From: Bradyrhizobium sp. CB1015
GTDB lineage: Bacteria; Pseudomonadota; Alphaproteobacteria; Rhizobiales; Xanthobacteraceae
Length of the DNA: 64,000 bases
Reading direction: 5' to 3'
NCBI RefSeq assembly: GCF_025200925.1
Contig: NZ_CP104174.1
Coordinates: 7,874,001-7,938,000, forward strand
Shown: piece by piece, positions 9,428 to 17,511 of the stretch
Position numbering within the stretch: the first letter of the stretch is position 1
How the letters are laid out: every line of letters starts with the position of its first letter
Notes under the pieces: model-generated
Seen by the model: the letters and a program-made list of their open reading frames with translations, nothing else
What the model was told of the DNA's origin: nothing
Databases searched by the model: none
Made by a program: the position numbers and the translations under genes

Positions 9428-9928
9428 TGGCTTGACCCCTTACCGCTTGCGAACAGCGCCAGAATACCTAGTTCGCTTGCGCGTGGATTGCCAGACGCTC
9501 AACTGGGCAGCCGGTGCGGAAAGGATTCTTGGAGCTTTCCCGAAAGAATGACTCAAATTGTAGTCTGGCCTCTGCGCCTTGCACCCTGATCTCTGATCGT
9601 GCGCCCGCATGGCGAGCAATCGTGCGCAGTGGTCCCGAAAGGATTACGCGCAACATCGTCTGGAGCGCCGCGGCCGGATCTCGATCTCGCCCGCCGGCTA
9701 CGTCGTCCGTCGGAGGCCACCCTGTTCGACCAAATCACGGAGCGACGCATCGGAGCCCCAAGCAAAAACGGCCCGCGTTGCGCGGGCCGTTTTCACATCG
9801 GATCCGGTCAATCCGAATTTGGTTGCGGGGCCCCGCAGCAGACGGCCCCCTGGAATTTCACCGATCGCAATTACCTTGTTTTTGTAAGGCCTTGGAAAAA
9901 GGCGTGCCTTAGCATATTCGCGCCGGAC
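9428..9928. other. 500-nt gap without a supported gene
   Basis: This gap lies between the start of the AraC gene and the stop of the second HxlR gene. Open frames here (for example 9609-9887 on the plus strand) run through a strong terminator hairpin and have no recognisable family, so none is called. The only clear element is the terminator at 9765-9793. The space between that terminator and the HxlR stop could hold a 3' UTR or small RNA; nothing in the sequence decides this. Confidence 0.5.
9765..9793 (-). terminator. Intrinsic terminator, 13-bp stem
   Basis: AAAACGGCCCGCG and its exact complement are separated by a TTG loop. On the minus strand the stem ends in five Ts, on the plus strand in four, so it may work both ways. 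It most likely ends the minus-strand HxlR transcript, whose stop is about 136 nt upstream. Confidence 0.8.
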
Positions 9929-10318
9929 TTAGCGGTGGTGAGCTGCTTCATCGTGTCGTGCCCGATAACTTTCGATTTCGCTCATGTGATCCACCACCCA
10001 GGTCGCCAGCTGCATCAACGGTACGGCAAGCGATTTCCCCAGATCAGTAAGGCTGTACTCGACTTGAGGCGGGACGCTCGGATGAACTTTCCGCGTCACC
10101 ATCCCGTCGCGCTCTAACGCCTTGAGCGTACGGGTGAGCATCTGCTGCGAAATCCCGCCTATCAAACGCTTCAACTCGTTAAAGCGGCGGGGCTGCTCGA
10201 CTAGCACAGTGATGGCGAGAATGGTCCACTTGTCGCCCATGCGGCCAAGGACCTCTTTGACTGGCCCGCAGCCGGGATACGTTCCGGGCTGGAGTGGAAT
10301 GGGGTCGGTCATACGCAT
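9929..10318 (-). CDS. HxlR-family transcriptional regulator (second)
   Basis: A 129-residue single-domain winged-helix protein. The HxlR signature spans about residues 15-105 (GCGPVKEVLGRMGDKWTILAI, RRFNELKRLIGGISQQMLTRTLKALERDGMV). The single Cys in GCGPVKEV matches the conserved N-terminal sensing cysteine of redox-responsive members. ATG 10318 is preferred because a GAGG lies about 9 nt upstream; ATG 10312 is an alternative. It is divergent from an NmrA-like gene and an azoreductase gene, so it probably represses them until a quinone, diamide or similar electrophile is present. Confidence 0.87.
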   Translation of the reverse strand: MRMTDPIPLQPGTYPGCGPVKEVLGRMGDKWTILAITVLVEQPRRFNELKRLIGGISQQMLTRTLKALERDGMVTRKVHPSVPPQVEYSLTDLGKSLAVPLMQLATWVVDHMSEIESYRARHDEAAHHR

Positions 10319-10336
10319 GTGACTAGGCCTCAAAAA

Positions 10337-10377
10337 TCTACGTTCTTGTCTATCGGACAGTCTACTCCAATCATCTA
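10337..10377. promoter_or_regulatory. Phased TCTA repeats in the second HxlR divergent promoter
   Basis: TCTA occurs at 10337, 10349, 10361 and 10374, a spacing of 12, 12 and 13 bp, in an AT-rich stretch between the HxlR gene and the divergent redox operon. Within it GTCTAT and GTCTAC form a direct repeat, and TGTC-N5-GACA forms a small dyad. It is a candidate operator; no binding data are implied. Confidence 0.35.
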
Positions 10378-10502
10378 ATCAGCAAAACATACCAACAAAG
10401 GGATGCATGTATGGCTGGCAAAAATGACGCTTTCCAACCTTGGCACCAGCACGGCTATCGGTGCGGCTCTGCCTCGCAGCAATGATTTCGCGAGGAAGAG
10501 CA

Positions 10503-11144
10503 ATGAAAATTTCGCTATTCGGCGCAACCGGTCCGACCGGACGGCACCTCATCGAGGAGGCGCTCAGGCAGGGCTACAGCCTGTCGGTCTATACGCGCGA
10601 TGCCAGCAAACTGAAGGACTACCAAGGGAAAATCGAAATCGTCGTCGGCGACCTGACGAACGTGAAGGCGATGGCCGAGTGCATCCGTGGTTCTACGGCG
10701 GTCATCAGCGCCCTTGGACCCAACAGCCTCAAGATCAAGGGCGACCGGCCGATCATGCACGGTGTCAGCAACATCGTCTCGGTCATGAAGAAGCTGGGTG
10801 TTCATCGCCTCATTCAAATTTCCACGGCGAGTTATCGCGATCCTAAAGATAGCTTCGACCTCAAGGCCCATTCGTTTTTGATGCTGTTCAAGCTGATTGC
10901 GCGCAAGGGCGTGGACGACATCAGAGCAACCGCCGAATTGGTTCGGGATTCAGGGCTGGACTGGACGCTGGTGAGGATTCCGAACCTCAAGGATGGCCCG
11001 GCCAACGGGACCGTCGACGTCGGCTGGTACGGAAAATCCAAGCTCAGCACGAAACTGTCGAGAGGAAATCTCGCGAAGTTCCTCGTCGAGCAGGTTTCAA
11101 ACATGGAGTTCGTTCGCGCGGCTCCTGCAATCGCCAATCACTAA
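10503..11144 (+). CDS. NmrA/atypical SDR-like NAD(P)-binding protein
   Basis: A 213-residue Rossmann-fold protein. The nucleotide-binding loop FGATGPTG is at residues 6-13, and the body matches the NAD(P)H-binding family that includes NmrA-like regulators and QOR2-type quinone reductases. The N-terminus [16 protein letters not shown] fixes the start at ATG 10503, with GAGGAAG upstream; the extension back to 10440 is not family-like. It is the first gene of a three-gene operon (16 nt to azoR) facing an HxlR regulator, so a role in quinone or disulfide stress is likely. A catalytic YxxxK is not expected in this atypical class and is not seen. Confidence 0.8.
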   Translation: MKISLFGATGPTGRHLIEEALRQGYSLSVYTRDASKLKDYQGKIEIVVGDLTNVKAMAECIRGSTAVISALGPNSLKIKGDRPIMHGVSNIVSVMKKLGVHRLIQISTASYRDPKDSFDLKAHSFLMLFKLIARKGVDDIRATAELVRDSGLDWTLVRIPNLKDGPANGTVDVGWYGKSKLSTKLSRGNLAKFLVEQVSNMEFVRAAPAIANH

Positions 11145-11160
11145 GAAACCAGGAGCAAGC

Positions 11161-11778
11161 ATGAGCAACATCCTCCTCATCACTTCGAGCCCACGCAGTG
11201 CCGAAGGCCTGTCCAGCCGTTTCGCGGCTGAGATCGCCGAAAGGCTTAAGGCCCATTCGGGAGCCACGCTGACTACACGCGATCTTTCGGCGGAGCCGCT
11301 GCCGCATATCACACCGGCCTACATTAATGGCCGCATAGCGTCGCCGGAAGCACGTACGCCGGAACAGGCGCAGGCCGTCGGGCTCGCCGAAGCGCTGGTC
11401 AATGAGATAAAGGCCGCCGACACAATCGTCATCGGTTCGGGCATGATCAATTTCGGTCCGTCCTCGCAACTCAAGGCATGGATCGATCACATCACATGGC
11501 CGGGCGTCACGTTCAAATACGACGAGAACGGCCCAAAGGGTCTGTTGTCCGGCAAGAAGGTCTATCTCGTCGTGGCGAGCGGCGGCGTTTTCTCTAAAGG
11601 ACGATACGCGTCGTTCGACTTCCAGACCAACTACCTTCTCCATCTGCTGCGCTTCATCGGGTTGACCGATATCGAGCTGATCCGTGTCGAGGGGACCGCT
11701 TACGGCCCTGACGCCGTGAAGGCGGCTATAGTCTCGGCTGAAGCGCAGATCCGCACTGCGCTCGAAGGCGCCGCTTGA
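11161..11778 (+). CDS. azoR: FMN-dependent NADH-azoreductase
   Basis: A 205-residue flavodoxin-fold (Flavodoxin_2) enzyme of typical AzoR length. It reduces azo bonds and quinones by two-electron transfer from NADH. Key segments are the phosphate-binding loop [16 protein letters not shown] near the N-terminus, [19 protein letters not shown] in the middle, and the flavin-contacting [13 protein letters not shown] loop. ATG 11161 has AGGAG upstream and lies 16 nt after the preceding stop. Its place in an HxlR-facing operon matches known quinone-inducible azoreductase genes. Confidence 0.92.
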   Translation: MSNILLITSSPRSAEGLSSRFAAEIAERLKAHSGATLTTRDLSAEPLPHITPAYINGRIASPEARTPEQAQAVGLAEALVNEIKAADTIVIGSGMINFGPSSQLKAWIDHITWPGVTFKYDENGPKGLLSGKKVYLVVASGGVFSKGRYASFDFQTNYLLHLLRFIGLTDIELIRVEGTAYGPDAVKAAIVSAEAQIRTALEGAA

Positions 11779-11818
11779 GTGCTTGCGAGTGAGAAACTTC
11801 GTTCAAAGGCTTCCCGTC

Positions 11819-12475
11819 ATGACTGAAACCTTGATCATTGACCTCTATACGGAGATCACTCGCCCCTGGTGCCTGGTCGGGCAATTCCGGCTTGATAAGG
11901 TTCTGGCCGAGCGCTTCCCCCATCTTGCCGTGAAAATCCACCATCATCCCGTCCTGCTGCTCGCCGGGGTGCCTGCCACAGGTCTCTACATTCCCGATCT
12001 GCTTCGCTCGCGCTACGGCATAACCGATCCGAAGGTGGCGTTTGCACGGCCCGAAGGCGAAGCGCGAGTCTCGGGGCTGGAATTCGATCTCAACCGCCAG
12101 CTTTGGGCGTATGCCACGCAGCCTGCCCACGCCCTCATCCTTGCCGCCAGCGAACGTGGCACGCAGCATCGGCTCGCGGTGGCGATCACCGAAGCTTACT
12201 TCCTGGGCGCAAAGAACATCGGTGATGCAGATGTGCTCGCCGGTATTGCTGCAGACTATGGGTTCGAGCGTGCGGAAGCACACGCAATCGCCCTCGATCC
12301 CATCCAGCACAAGCGCGTGGAGCAGGAAGCAGTCCGATCTGCGGCAGCAGGCGTCCGCTCAGTGCCCCATTTCATCTTTGGTGGACGCAACGCAATCAGC
12401 GGTGGCCGCAGCGAAGACGAGATCGCTCTGCACATCCAAGAAGCCGCGCGCGCTCAGGTGAACCAGCATCTTTAG
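11819..12475 (+). CDS. DsbA-fold (FrnE/HCCA isomerase-like) protein lacking the CxxC pair
   Basis: A 218-residue thioredoxin-superfamily protein of the DsbA/FrnE type with an inserted helical domain. Family members usually begin with a CPWC active site; here the segment reads ITRPWCLVG, so the first cysteine is replaced and only the second remains. The cis-proline loop RSVPHFIFGGRNAISG is intact. Disulfide exchange by a CxxC is therefore unlikely; a monothiol or glutathione-type role resembling HCCA isomerase or kappa GST fits better. ATG 11819 is chosen over TTG 11783 because the fold begins at once after it. It is third in the HxlR-linked redox operon and lacks a signal peptide, so it should be cytoplasmic. 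Confidence 0.75.
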   Translation: MTETLIIDLYTEITRPWCLVGQFRLDKVLAERFPHLAVKIHHHPVLLLAGVPATGLYIPDLLRSRYGITDPKVAFARPEGEARVSGLEFDLNRQLWAYATQPAHALILAASERGTQHRLAVAITEAYFLGAKNIGDADVLAGIAADYGFERAEAHAIALDPIQHKRVEQEAVRSAAAGVRSVPHFIFGGRNAISGGRSEDEIALHIQEAARAQVNQHL

Positions 12476-12600
12476 GAAGATTCCCCGCATGACCGCCTGA
12501 CGTTCAATGTCATCCCCGACAGACGGCCATTACGGTGACATTGCACGCAATAGCACCAATCAAATTTATCTGGTCGCGGGTTCAAAAAGTGCCAGAGATA

Positions 12601-12635
12601 AAAAGCCCCTGAAATCTTCACGATTTCAGGGGCTT
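12601..12635 (-). terminator. Intrinsic terminator of the initiator tRNA
   Basis: A 13-bp stem (AAGCCCCTGAAAT and complement) with a 7-nt loop ends in a T run on the minus strand, 10 nt downstream of the tRNA 3' end. Confidence 0.8.
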
Positions 12636-12644
12636 AAGTTTACT

Positions 12645-12721
<77 letters not shown>

Positions 12722-13128
12722 TTAAACCTTTGCGCGCCTTCTTTTAAATCCTGGGGACGGTCGGTTGAGGCCGGCGCTGGCCGCGCTGGCTTGCCGCTCC
12801 CGTCCCGAAGGCTTCCTTGGAAGGCGACCCCAGGGGCAATGCCCGTCGGGTGCGGGGGGTATGTATCAAGGCGGGCTGCCTTTGGAAAGGGCTGCGGGAA
12901 CGTTTTTTTCGACTTTGTGACAGGGGAATTTCCCGCCGTTCCGCGCGCTCTTGCCAGAAGTTCCACAAAGGGCCAGCTTGCGGCAACAAGATTAAGGCTG
13001 AAACGCCGCAGTGTCATTCCGGGGCGCGAAGCGAACTCTGGTGCGCAATTGCGCACCAGAGAATCTCGAGATTCCGGGTTCGATGCTCCGCATCGCCCCG
13101 GAATGACGGTGAACGGGGGGAAACAACA
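12722..13128. other. 407-nt divergent gap upstream of the tRNA and GMC genes
   Basis: This holds the promoter side of the minus-strand tRNA and the upstream region of the plus-strand GMC gene. The only recognisable element is the family-A inverted repeat at 13013-13107. Open frames across this gap are extensions of frames antisense to the GMC gene and have no family features. No clear -35/-10 pair was identified. Confidence 0.5.
13013..13107. repeat. Family A intergenic inverted repeat, copy 1
   Basis: The ends are GTCATTCCGGGGCG and CGCCCCGGAATGAC. The centre holds a perfect 26-nt palindrome (13036-13061, arms CTCTGGTGCGCAA) and an AATCTCGAGATT dyad. Related copies are at 17421, 30474, 54456 and 57085. 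It ends 21 nt before the GMC start. Confidence 0.85.
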
Positions 13129-14721
13129 TTGACCGATACATTCGATTTCGTCGTCGTGGGCGCGGGCTCGGGCGGCTGCACCGTTGCGGGGCGGCTGTCG
13201 GAGGATGCGCCGACATCCGTCGCGCTGCTCGATGCGGGCGGACGGAACGACACCTGGCGGATCACCACGCCATTCGGGCTCGCGTTGCCCTACGCCGCGG
13301 CCAACTGGGCCTTCGATACCGTGCCGCAGAAGGGATTGAACGGCCGCATCGGCTATCAGCCGCGCGGCAAGGGCCTCGGCGGGTCCTCGGCGATCAATGC
13401 CATGGTCTACATCCGCGGCCACAAATGGGATTACGACCACTGGGCCGCGCTCGGCAATCCCGGCTGGTCGTATGCCGACGTGCTGCCCTACTTCAAGGCT
13501 TCCGAGAACAACGCCGATTTCGACGGCGAATATCACGGCAAGGGCGGCCCGCTGCATGTCAACAGGCTGCGCTCGGACAATCCGATCCATGACGTCTTCC
13601 ATCAGGCCGCGCGCGAGGCGCAGTTCCGCATCCGCGAGGACTTCAATGCCGAGGACCATGAAGGGCTCGGCAGCTACCAGGTGACCCAGCGCCACGGCGA
13701 GCGCTGGAGCGCGGCGCGCGCTTATGTAGCCCCCCACATAGACAAGCAGCCGAATCTGCGGGTCGAGACGGCGGCGCAAGCAACGAAAATCCTGTTCGAA
13801 GGTGGGCGCGCGGTCGGCATCGAATATGTGCAGGGCAGGCAAAAGAAGCAGCTGCGCGCCCGCCGCGAGGTGATCCTCGCCGCCGGCGCCTTCCAGTCAC
13901 CGCAGCTCTTGATGCTGTCGGGCATCGGCGACGGCGATGCGCTTGCCGCATACGGCATCGGCGTCGTCCGTCACCTGCCCGGCGTCGGGCGCAATCTGCA
14001 GGACCATCCCGATTTCGTGTTCGTCTACGCCTCCGATTATCCGCACTTCGTCCACGCCTCGATCAGTCGGCTGCCCTCCCTGCTGCGCGGCATCCAGCGA
14101 TATCGGCGCGAACGGCGCGGCATGATGACCACCAATTTCGCCGAGTGCGGCGGCTTTCTGAAAACCCGCCCCGATCTCGACGTGCCTGATATCCAGCTCC
14201 ACTTCGTCATCGCGATGCTCGACGACCACGGCCGCAAGAAGCACAAGGAGGCGGGCTTCTCATGCCATTTCTGTCTGCTCAGACCAAAGAGCCGCGGCAG
14301 CATTTGGCTGAAAAGCGCCGATCCGCTTGCAGCACCGATGATCGACCCGAACTTCCTGGGCGAGGCGGAAGATCTCGAGGCGATGGTGGCCGGCTTCAAG
14401 ACGACGCGGCGGCTGATGGAGACGCCTGCGCTACGGGCGTTACAGAAGAAGGACATGTTCACATCCGACGTGAGAACGGACGACGACATCCGCGCCATTC
14501 TGCGCGCCCGCGTCGACACCGTCTATCACCCCGTCGGCACCTGCAAGATGGGCATTGACGCGATGGCCGTGGTCGATCCGGCGTTGAAGGTGCATGGCGT
14601 GGGAGGATTGCGCGTCGTCGACGCCTCGATCATGCCGACGCTGATCGGCGGCAACACCAATGCGCCGACCATCATGATCGGGGAGAAGGCGGCGGATATG
14701 ATCCGGGGAGAGATGCGGTAA
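13129..14721 (+). CDS. GMC-family FAD-dependent oxidoreductase (choline dehydrogenase-like)
   Basis: A 530-residue flavoprotein that oxidises an alcohol. The FAD-binding motif VVVGAGSGGCTVAGRLSE is near the N-terminus. The GMC signature GLGGSSAINAMVYIRGHKWDYD follows at about residue 80-105, and the C-terminal YHPVGTCKMG and NTNAPTIMIGEKAADMI segments carry the active-site His and the second FAD contact. The start is TTG 13129, with a GGGGGG run about 8 nt upstream; this is the only start that places FDFVVVGAG at the usual distance. The substrate cannot be told from sequence: no betB or betI neighbour is present, so a choline role is not supported. Confidence 0.9.
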   Translation: MTDTFDFVVVGAGSGGCTVAGRLSEDAPTSVALLDAGGRNDTWRITTPFGLALPYAAANWAFDTVPQKGLNGRIGYQPRGKGLGGSSAINAMVYIRGHKWDYDHWAALGNPGWSYADVLPYFKASENNADFDGEYHGKGGPLHVNRLRSDNPIHDVFHQAAREAQFRIREDFNAEDHEGLGSYQVTQRHGERWSAARAYVAPHIDKQPNLRVETAAQATKILFEGGRAVGIEYVQGRQKKQLRARREVILAAGAFQSPQLLMLSGIGDGDALAAYGIGVVRHLPGVGRNLQDHPDFVFVYASDYPHFVHASISRLPSLLRGIQRYRRERRGMMTTNFAECGGFLKTRPDLDVPDIQLHFVIAMLDDHGRKKHKEAGFSCHFCLLRPKSRGSIWLKSADPLAAPMIDPNFLGEAEDLEAMVAGFKTTRRLMETPALRALQKKDMFTSDVRTDDDIRAILRARVDTVYHPVGTCKMGIDAMAVVDPALKVHGVGGLRVVDASIMPTLIGGNTNAPTIMIGEKAADMIRGEMR

Positions 14722-14728
14722 TTCTTCC

Positions 14729-14806
14729 GTCATTGCGAGCGCAGCGAAGCAATCCAGGGTCTTTCCGCGGAGGGATTCTGGATTGCTTCGCTGCGCTCGC
14801 AATGAC
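14729..14806. repeat. Family B intergenic inverted repeat, copy 1
   Basis: The ends are GTCATTGCGAGCGCAGCGAA and its near-complement, forming a long hairpin 8 nt after the GMC stop. The second copy is at 39919-39997. It may act as an mRNA 3'-end stabiliser or terminator. Confidence 0.85.
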
Positions 14807-14833
14807 GGCGTGGATAGAGCAGTGCGTGTCGGC

Positions 14834-15595
14834 TCAATTCAGCAGGAACCCGCCGTCCACGGTCACCACGCTCCCCGTCATGTACCGCGACGCATTCGAC
14901 GCCAGCAGCAGAATCGCGCCGTCGAGATCGGACTCGGCGCCGACGCGGCGTTGCGGGATGCGTTTGGCGAGGCGCTCGCCTGATGGCGTCGACCAGAAGG
15001 CGTGGTTCATCTCCGTATCGATATAGCCGGGCGCGAGTGCGTTGATGCGGATATTCTGGCCCGCGAGCTCAAGTGCCATCGCTCTCGTCGCCTGGATGAT
15101 GCCGGCCTTGGAGATCGCGTAAGGCGAGAGCGCCTTCAAGACACCGGTGCCGAGCACGGAGGCGATGTTGACGATGTTGCCCGGCTGCTTGCGCGCGATC
15201 ATGCGCCGCGCCACTTCGGTCGCGAGGAAATAGGCGCCCTTGAGATTGGCGCCGATCACCGCGTCCCAATCGGCCTCGGTCTGCTCGGTCGCGAGCTTCT
15301 CGATGGCGATGCCGGCATTGTTGATCAGCACGGTGACGGGCCCGAGCGCGGCTTCGGCGGCATCGACCGCCCTGGCGATCGAGGCGGTATCGGTGACGTC
15401 GAGCGCGACCGCAGCGGCGCGGCCGCCCTTGCCGCGGATTTCCTCTTCCAGGCTCTTCAACTTGTCTGTCTGCCGCGCCGCCAGCGCGACGGCCGCACCA
15501 TGCGCCGCCAGCACCCGGGCAAATTGCCGGCCCAGTCCCTGGCTCGCACCCGTGACGAGGATGGTTTCTTGGCTGACATCGAACAGGTCTGACAT
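14834..15595 (-). CDS. SDR-family NAD(P)-dependent oxidoreductase (FabG-like)
   Basis: A 253-residue classical short-chain dehydrogenase. It shows TGASQGLGRQFA (cofactor loop, about residues 15-26), NNAGIA (about 91-96), IASVLG with the catalytic Ser region, and the YAISK catalytic Tyr-Lys pair at about residue 158. ATG 15595 has AGAGGA upstream and places the Rossmann fold at the usual distance; the further upstream ATG at 15637 is not needed. It stands alone on the minus strand, convergent with the GMC gene. The substrate is unknown; 3-oxoacyl or secondary alcohol oxidoreduction is the family norm. Confidence 0.87.
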   Translation of the reverse strand: MSDLFDVSQETILVTGASQGLGRQFARVLAAHGAAVALAARQTDKLKSLEEEIRGKGGRAAAVALDVTDTASIARAVDAAEAALGPVTVLINNAGIAIEKLATEQTEADWDAVIGANLKGAYFLATEVARRMIARKQPGNIVNIASVLGTGVLKALSPYAISKAGIIQATRAMALELAGQNIRINALAPGYIDTEMNHAFWSTPSGERLAKRIPQRRVGAESDLDGAILLLASNASRYMTGSVVTVDGGFLLN

Positions 15596-15866
15596 GACGC
15601 ATCCTCTGCGCGGTTCTCTGAGCTTTGGAGCCACCAATACAGACGATTTGGACGGTCTGAAACCGGAATGATCGGCTCAGCGTTCATTCGTTTCGCCGGG
15701 TCGGGGATGCGCGTGCCGGCGCTGCCGCCGGAAGCCTCCGCCGCGATTTGCATCGCCAGAGCACGCGCCATGCATTTTGGTGCGAGCCCGTCCCTTATCA
15801 GCGGCGTCGCAGTTGGCTAGAGTGCGGCCCGTCCAAAACCTGCCTGATAGTTACGGGAGTGAAACA

Positions 15867-16649
15867 GTGGATCTTGGGATCAAAGGTCGCCGCGCCATCG
15901 TCTGCGCATCCAGCAAGGGTCTCGGGCGCGCCTGCGCCATCTCGCTGGCCGAGGCCGGCGTTCACGTCACGCTGACCGCGCGCGGCGCTGAAGCCCTGAA
16001 GAAGACAGCCGATGAGATCCGCAAAGCCTATCCCGATGTGACCGTCACCGAGATCGTCGGCGACATCACGACGCCGGCGGGCCGCGAGGCGGTGCTGAAG
16101 GCCTGCCCCGAGCCTGACATCCTCATCAACAACGCCGGCGGCCCGCCGCCCGGCGATTTCCGCAACTGGACCCGCGACGACTGGATCAAGGCGATCGACG
16201 CCAACATGCTCACCCCGATCGAGCTGATCAAGGCGACCGTGGACGGCATGATGGCGCGCAAGTTCGGCCGCATCGTCAACATCACCTCGGCCGCGGTGAA
16301 GGCGCCGATCGACATTCTCGGCCTGTCCAACGGCGCGCGCGCCGGCCTCACCGGCTTCATCGCCGGCCTGTCGCGCAAGACGGTGATCAACAACGTCACC
16401 ATCAACGGCCTGTTGCCGGGCCCGTTCGAGACCGACCGTCTCACCGGCACCGCCAAGGCCGAGGCCGACAAGCGCGGCGTCAGCCCTGAGCAGATTCTGG
16501 CCGAGCGCGCCAAGCAGAACCCCGCCGGCCGCTTCGGCCAGCCCGACGAGTTCGGCTATGCCTGCGCCTTCCTTTGCGGCGCCAAGGCCGGCTTCATCAC
16601 CGGGCAGAACATTCTGCTCGATGGCGGTGCGTTCCCGGGAACGCTGTAA
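15867..16649 (+). CDS. Atypical SDR-family protein with SxxxR in place of YxxxK
   Basis: A 260-residue protein with an SDR fold. The cofactor loop reads ASSKGLGRACA and the NNAGG motif is present. Where classical SDRs carry YSASK, this protein reads SNGAR (segment GLSNGARAGLTGF), so both the catalytic Tyr and Lys are replaced. This matches a subgroup of BKR-like SDRs known to lack the standard tetrad. The start is GTG 15867 with GGGAG upstream. It may bind NAD(P)H without classical catalysis or use other residues. It is divergent from the preceding canonical SDR. Confidence 0.8.
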   Translation: MDLGIKGRRAIVCASSKGLGRACAISLAEAGVHVTLTARGAEALKKTADEIRKAYPDVTVTEIVGDITTPAGREAVLKACPEPDILINNAGGPPPGDFRNWTRDDWIKAIDANMLTPIELIKATVDGMMARKFGRIVNITSAAVKAPIDILGLSNGARAGLTGFIAGLSRKTVINNVTINGLLPGPFETDRLTGTAKAEADKRGVSPEQILAERAKQNPAGRFGQPDEFGYACAFLCGAKAGFITGQNILLDGGAFPGTL

Positions 16650-16689
16650 CGCATTATCGCATTCGCAACAGTGCATTCCACGAAAGATC

Positions 16690-16808
16690 GTCATGCACGG
16701 GCTTGTCCCGGGCATCCACGTTCTTTGTTCGGCAAGGTAAGACGTGGATGGCCGGGCATAGGCGAGCGGAAGCGACGCCGTCCTTCGGACGGCTATGCCC
16801 GGCCATGA
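16690..16808. repeat. Family C intergenic inverted repeat, copy 1
   Basis: The left end carries GGGCTTGTCCCGGGCATCCACG and the right end ATGCCCGGCCATGAC. The hairpin lies 40 nt after the SDR stop. Other copies are at 19311-19398 and, as a half copy, 23374-23394. Confidence 0.8.
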
Positions 16809-16835
16809 CGATGTGGAGGCGTCAGAGCCCGATCA

Positions 16836-17312
16836 TCACCGCTGCTTGGTCGGCTCGTCCTCGTCCTGCTGGCTCGGAGCGGAGGAATCGGCGGTGGTGC
16901 GCTCATCGGTCCAATCGATGCCGAATTCCTCGAGCCCGTTGGCGAGCAGGTCGCCCAGCATGGGCTCGCCGAGCAGATAGTGCACCGTTTCGCGGCGCGG
17001 GCTGCGATACTCACGCCGCGCCTCCACCGCGCGGGCGCGCAGATCGTCCCAGTCATCGATCGTGCCGTCGCCGCGGCCGAGCCAGGTCAGCACGACGAGA
17101 TCGAGCTGCTCGTCCTCGTTCAAGGCGATCATGAAGCTGCCGAGCTCCTGGACGACAGGGTCGGAGCCGTCGTCATCGAGCACGTCGAGCGCATCGTCAT
17201 CGCTCGGGTTCGAGCCGGAATCCGGATCGGAATCCCCTTCCTTGACGTCGAATTCACGCGCCTTCTCGATGATGAAGGCGACCTTTTCGGCGGAAATCGC
17301 AAGCTCGGGCAT
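16836..17312 (-). CDS. DUF3775-like acidic hypothetical protein
   Basis: A 158-residue protein, markedly acidic: an Asp/Ser-rich stretch covers about residues 24-50 (SDPDSGSNPSDDDALDVLDDD). The folded part, about 52-135, contains ELGSFMIALNEDEQLDLVVLTWLGRGDGT and RRETVHYLLGEPMLGDLLANGLEEFG, which fits the DUF3775 family of proteobacterial proteins of unknown function. No signal peptide or membrane segment is seen. It lies alone on the minus strand between repeats, so the neighbours give no clue. Confidence 0.75.
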   Translation of the reverse strand: MPELAISAEKVAFIIEKAREFDVKEGDSDPDSGSNPSDDDALDVLDDDGSDPVVQELGSFMIALNEDEQLDLVVLTWLGRGDGTIDDWDDLRARAVEARREYRSPRRETVHYLLGEPMLGDLLANGLEEFGIDWTDERTTADSSAPSQQDEDEPTKQR

Positions 17313-17420
17313 GGCTCTCTCTTCGGCGTCTGTCTCAGGTTCCGGCGATAACGCCGCACCGCGTCAGATGATCCATTGCGTTCGATGGCAGAGAGTGTGC
17401 ATGTTCCAGCGTCCTTCCGC

Positions 17421-17476
17421 GTCATTCCGGGACGCGACGAAGTCGCGAACTAAGGTGGGCATCGCCCCGGAATGAC
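17421..17476. repeat. Family A inverted repeat, short copy 2
   Basis: A 56-nt version with both ends (GTCATTCCGGGACGCG and CGCCCCGGAATGAC) but without the central palindrome of copy 1, as if internally deleted. It lies 35 nt upstream of the metallo-beta-lactamase-fold gene. Confidence 0.8.
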
Positions 17477-17511
17477 CGGGATGGTAAAGCAAAAAACACG
17501 GGGAGCGGCGG

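Noticed and set aside
8297..9589. A 430-codon open frame opposite the AraC regulator.
   Set aside because: The minus-strand protein carries an intact AraC HTH; the plus-strand reading is a shadow.
9609..9887. A 92-codon plus-strand frame between the AraC and HxlR genes.
   Set aside because: It reads straight through a 13-bp-stem terminator and has no recognisable domain; a gene here cannot be supported.
12571..12600. TGGTCGCGGGTTCA, resembling a tRNA 3' end, as a possible attachment-site duplicate of the initiator tRNA.
   Set aside because: The similarity ends after about a dozen bases, and no integrase or island genes adjoin the tRNA.
13129..14721. Naming the GMC enzyme betA for choline oxidation.
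   Set aside because: No betaine aldehyde dehydrogenase, BetI or choline transporter gene is nearby; only the family can be stated.
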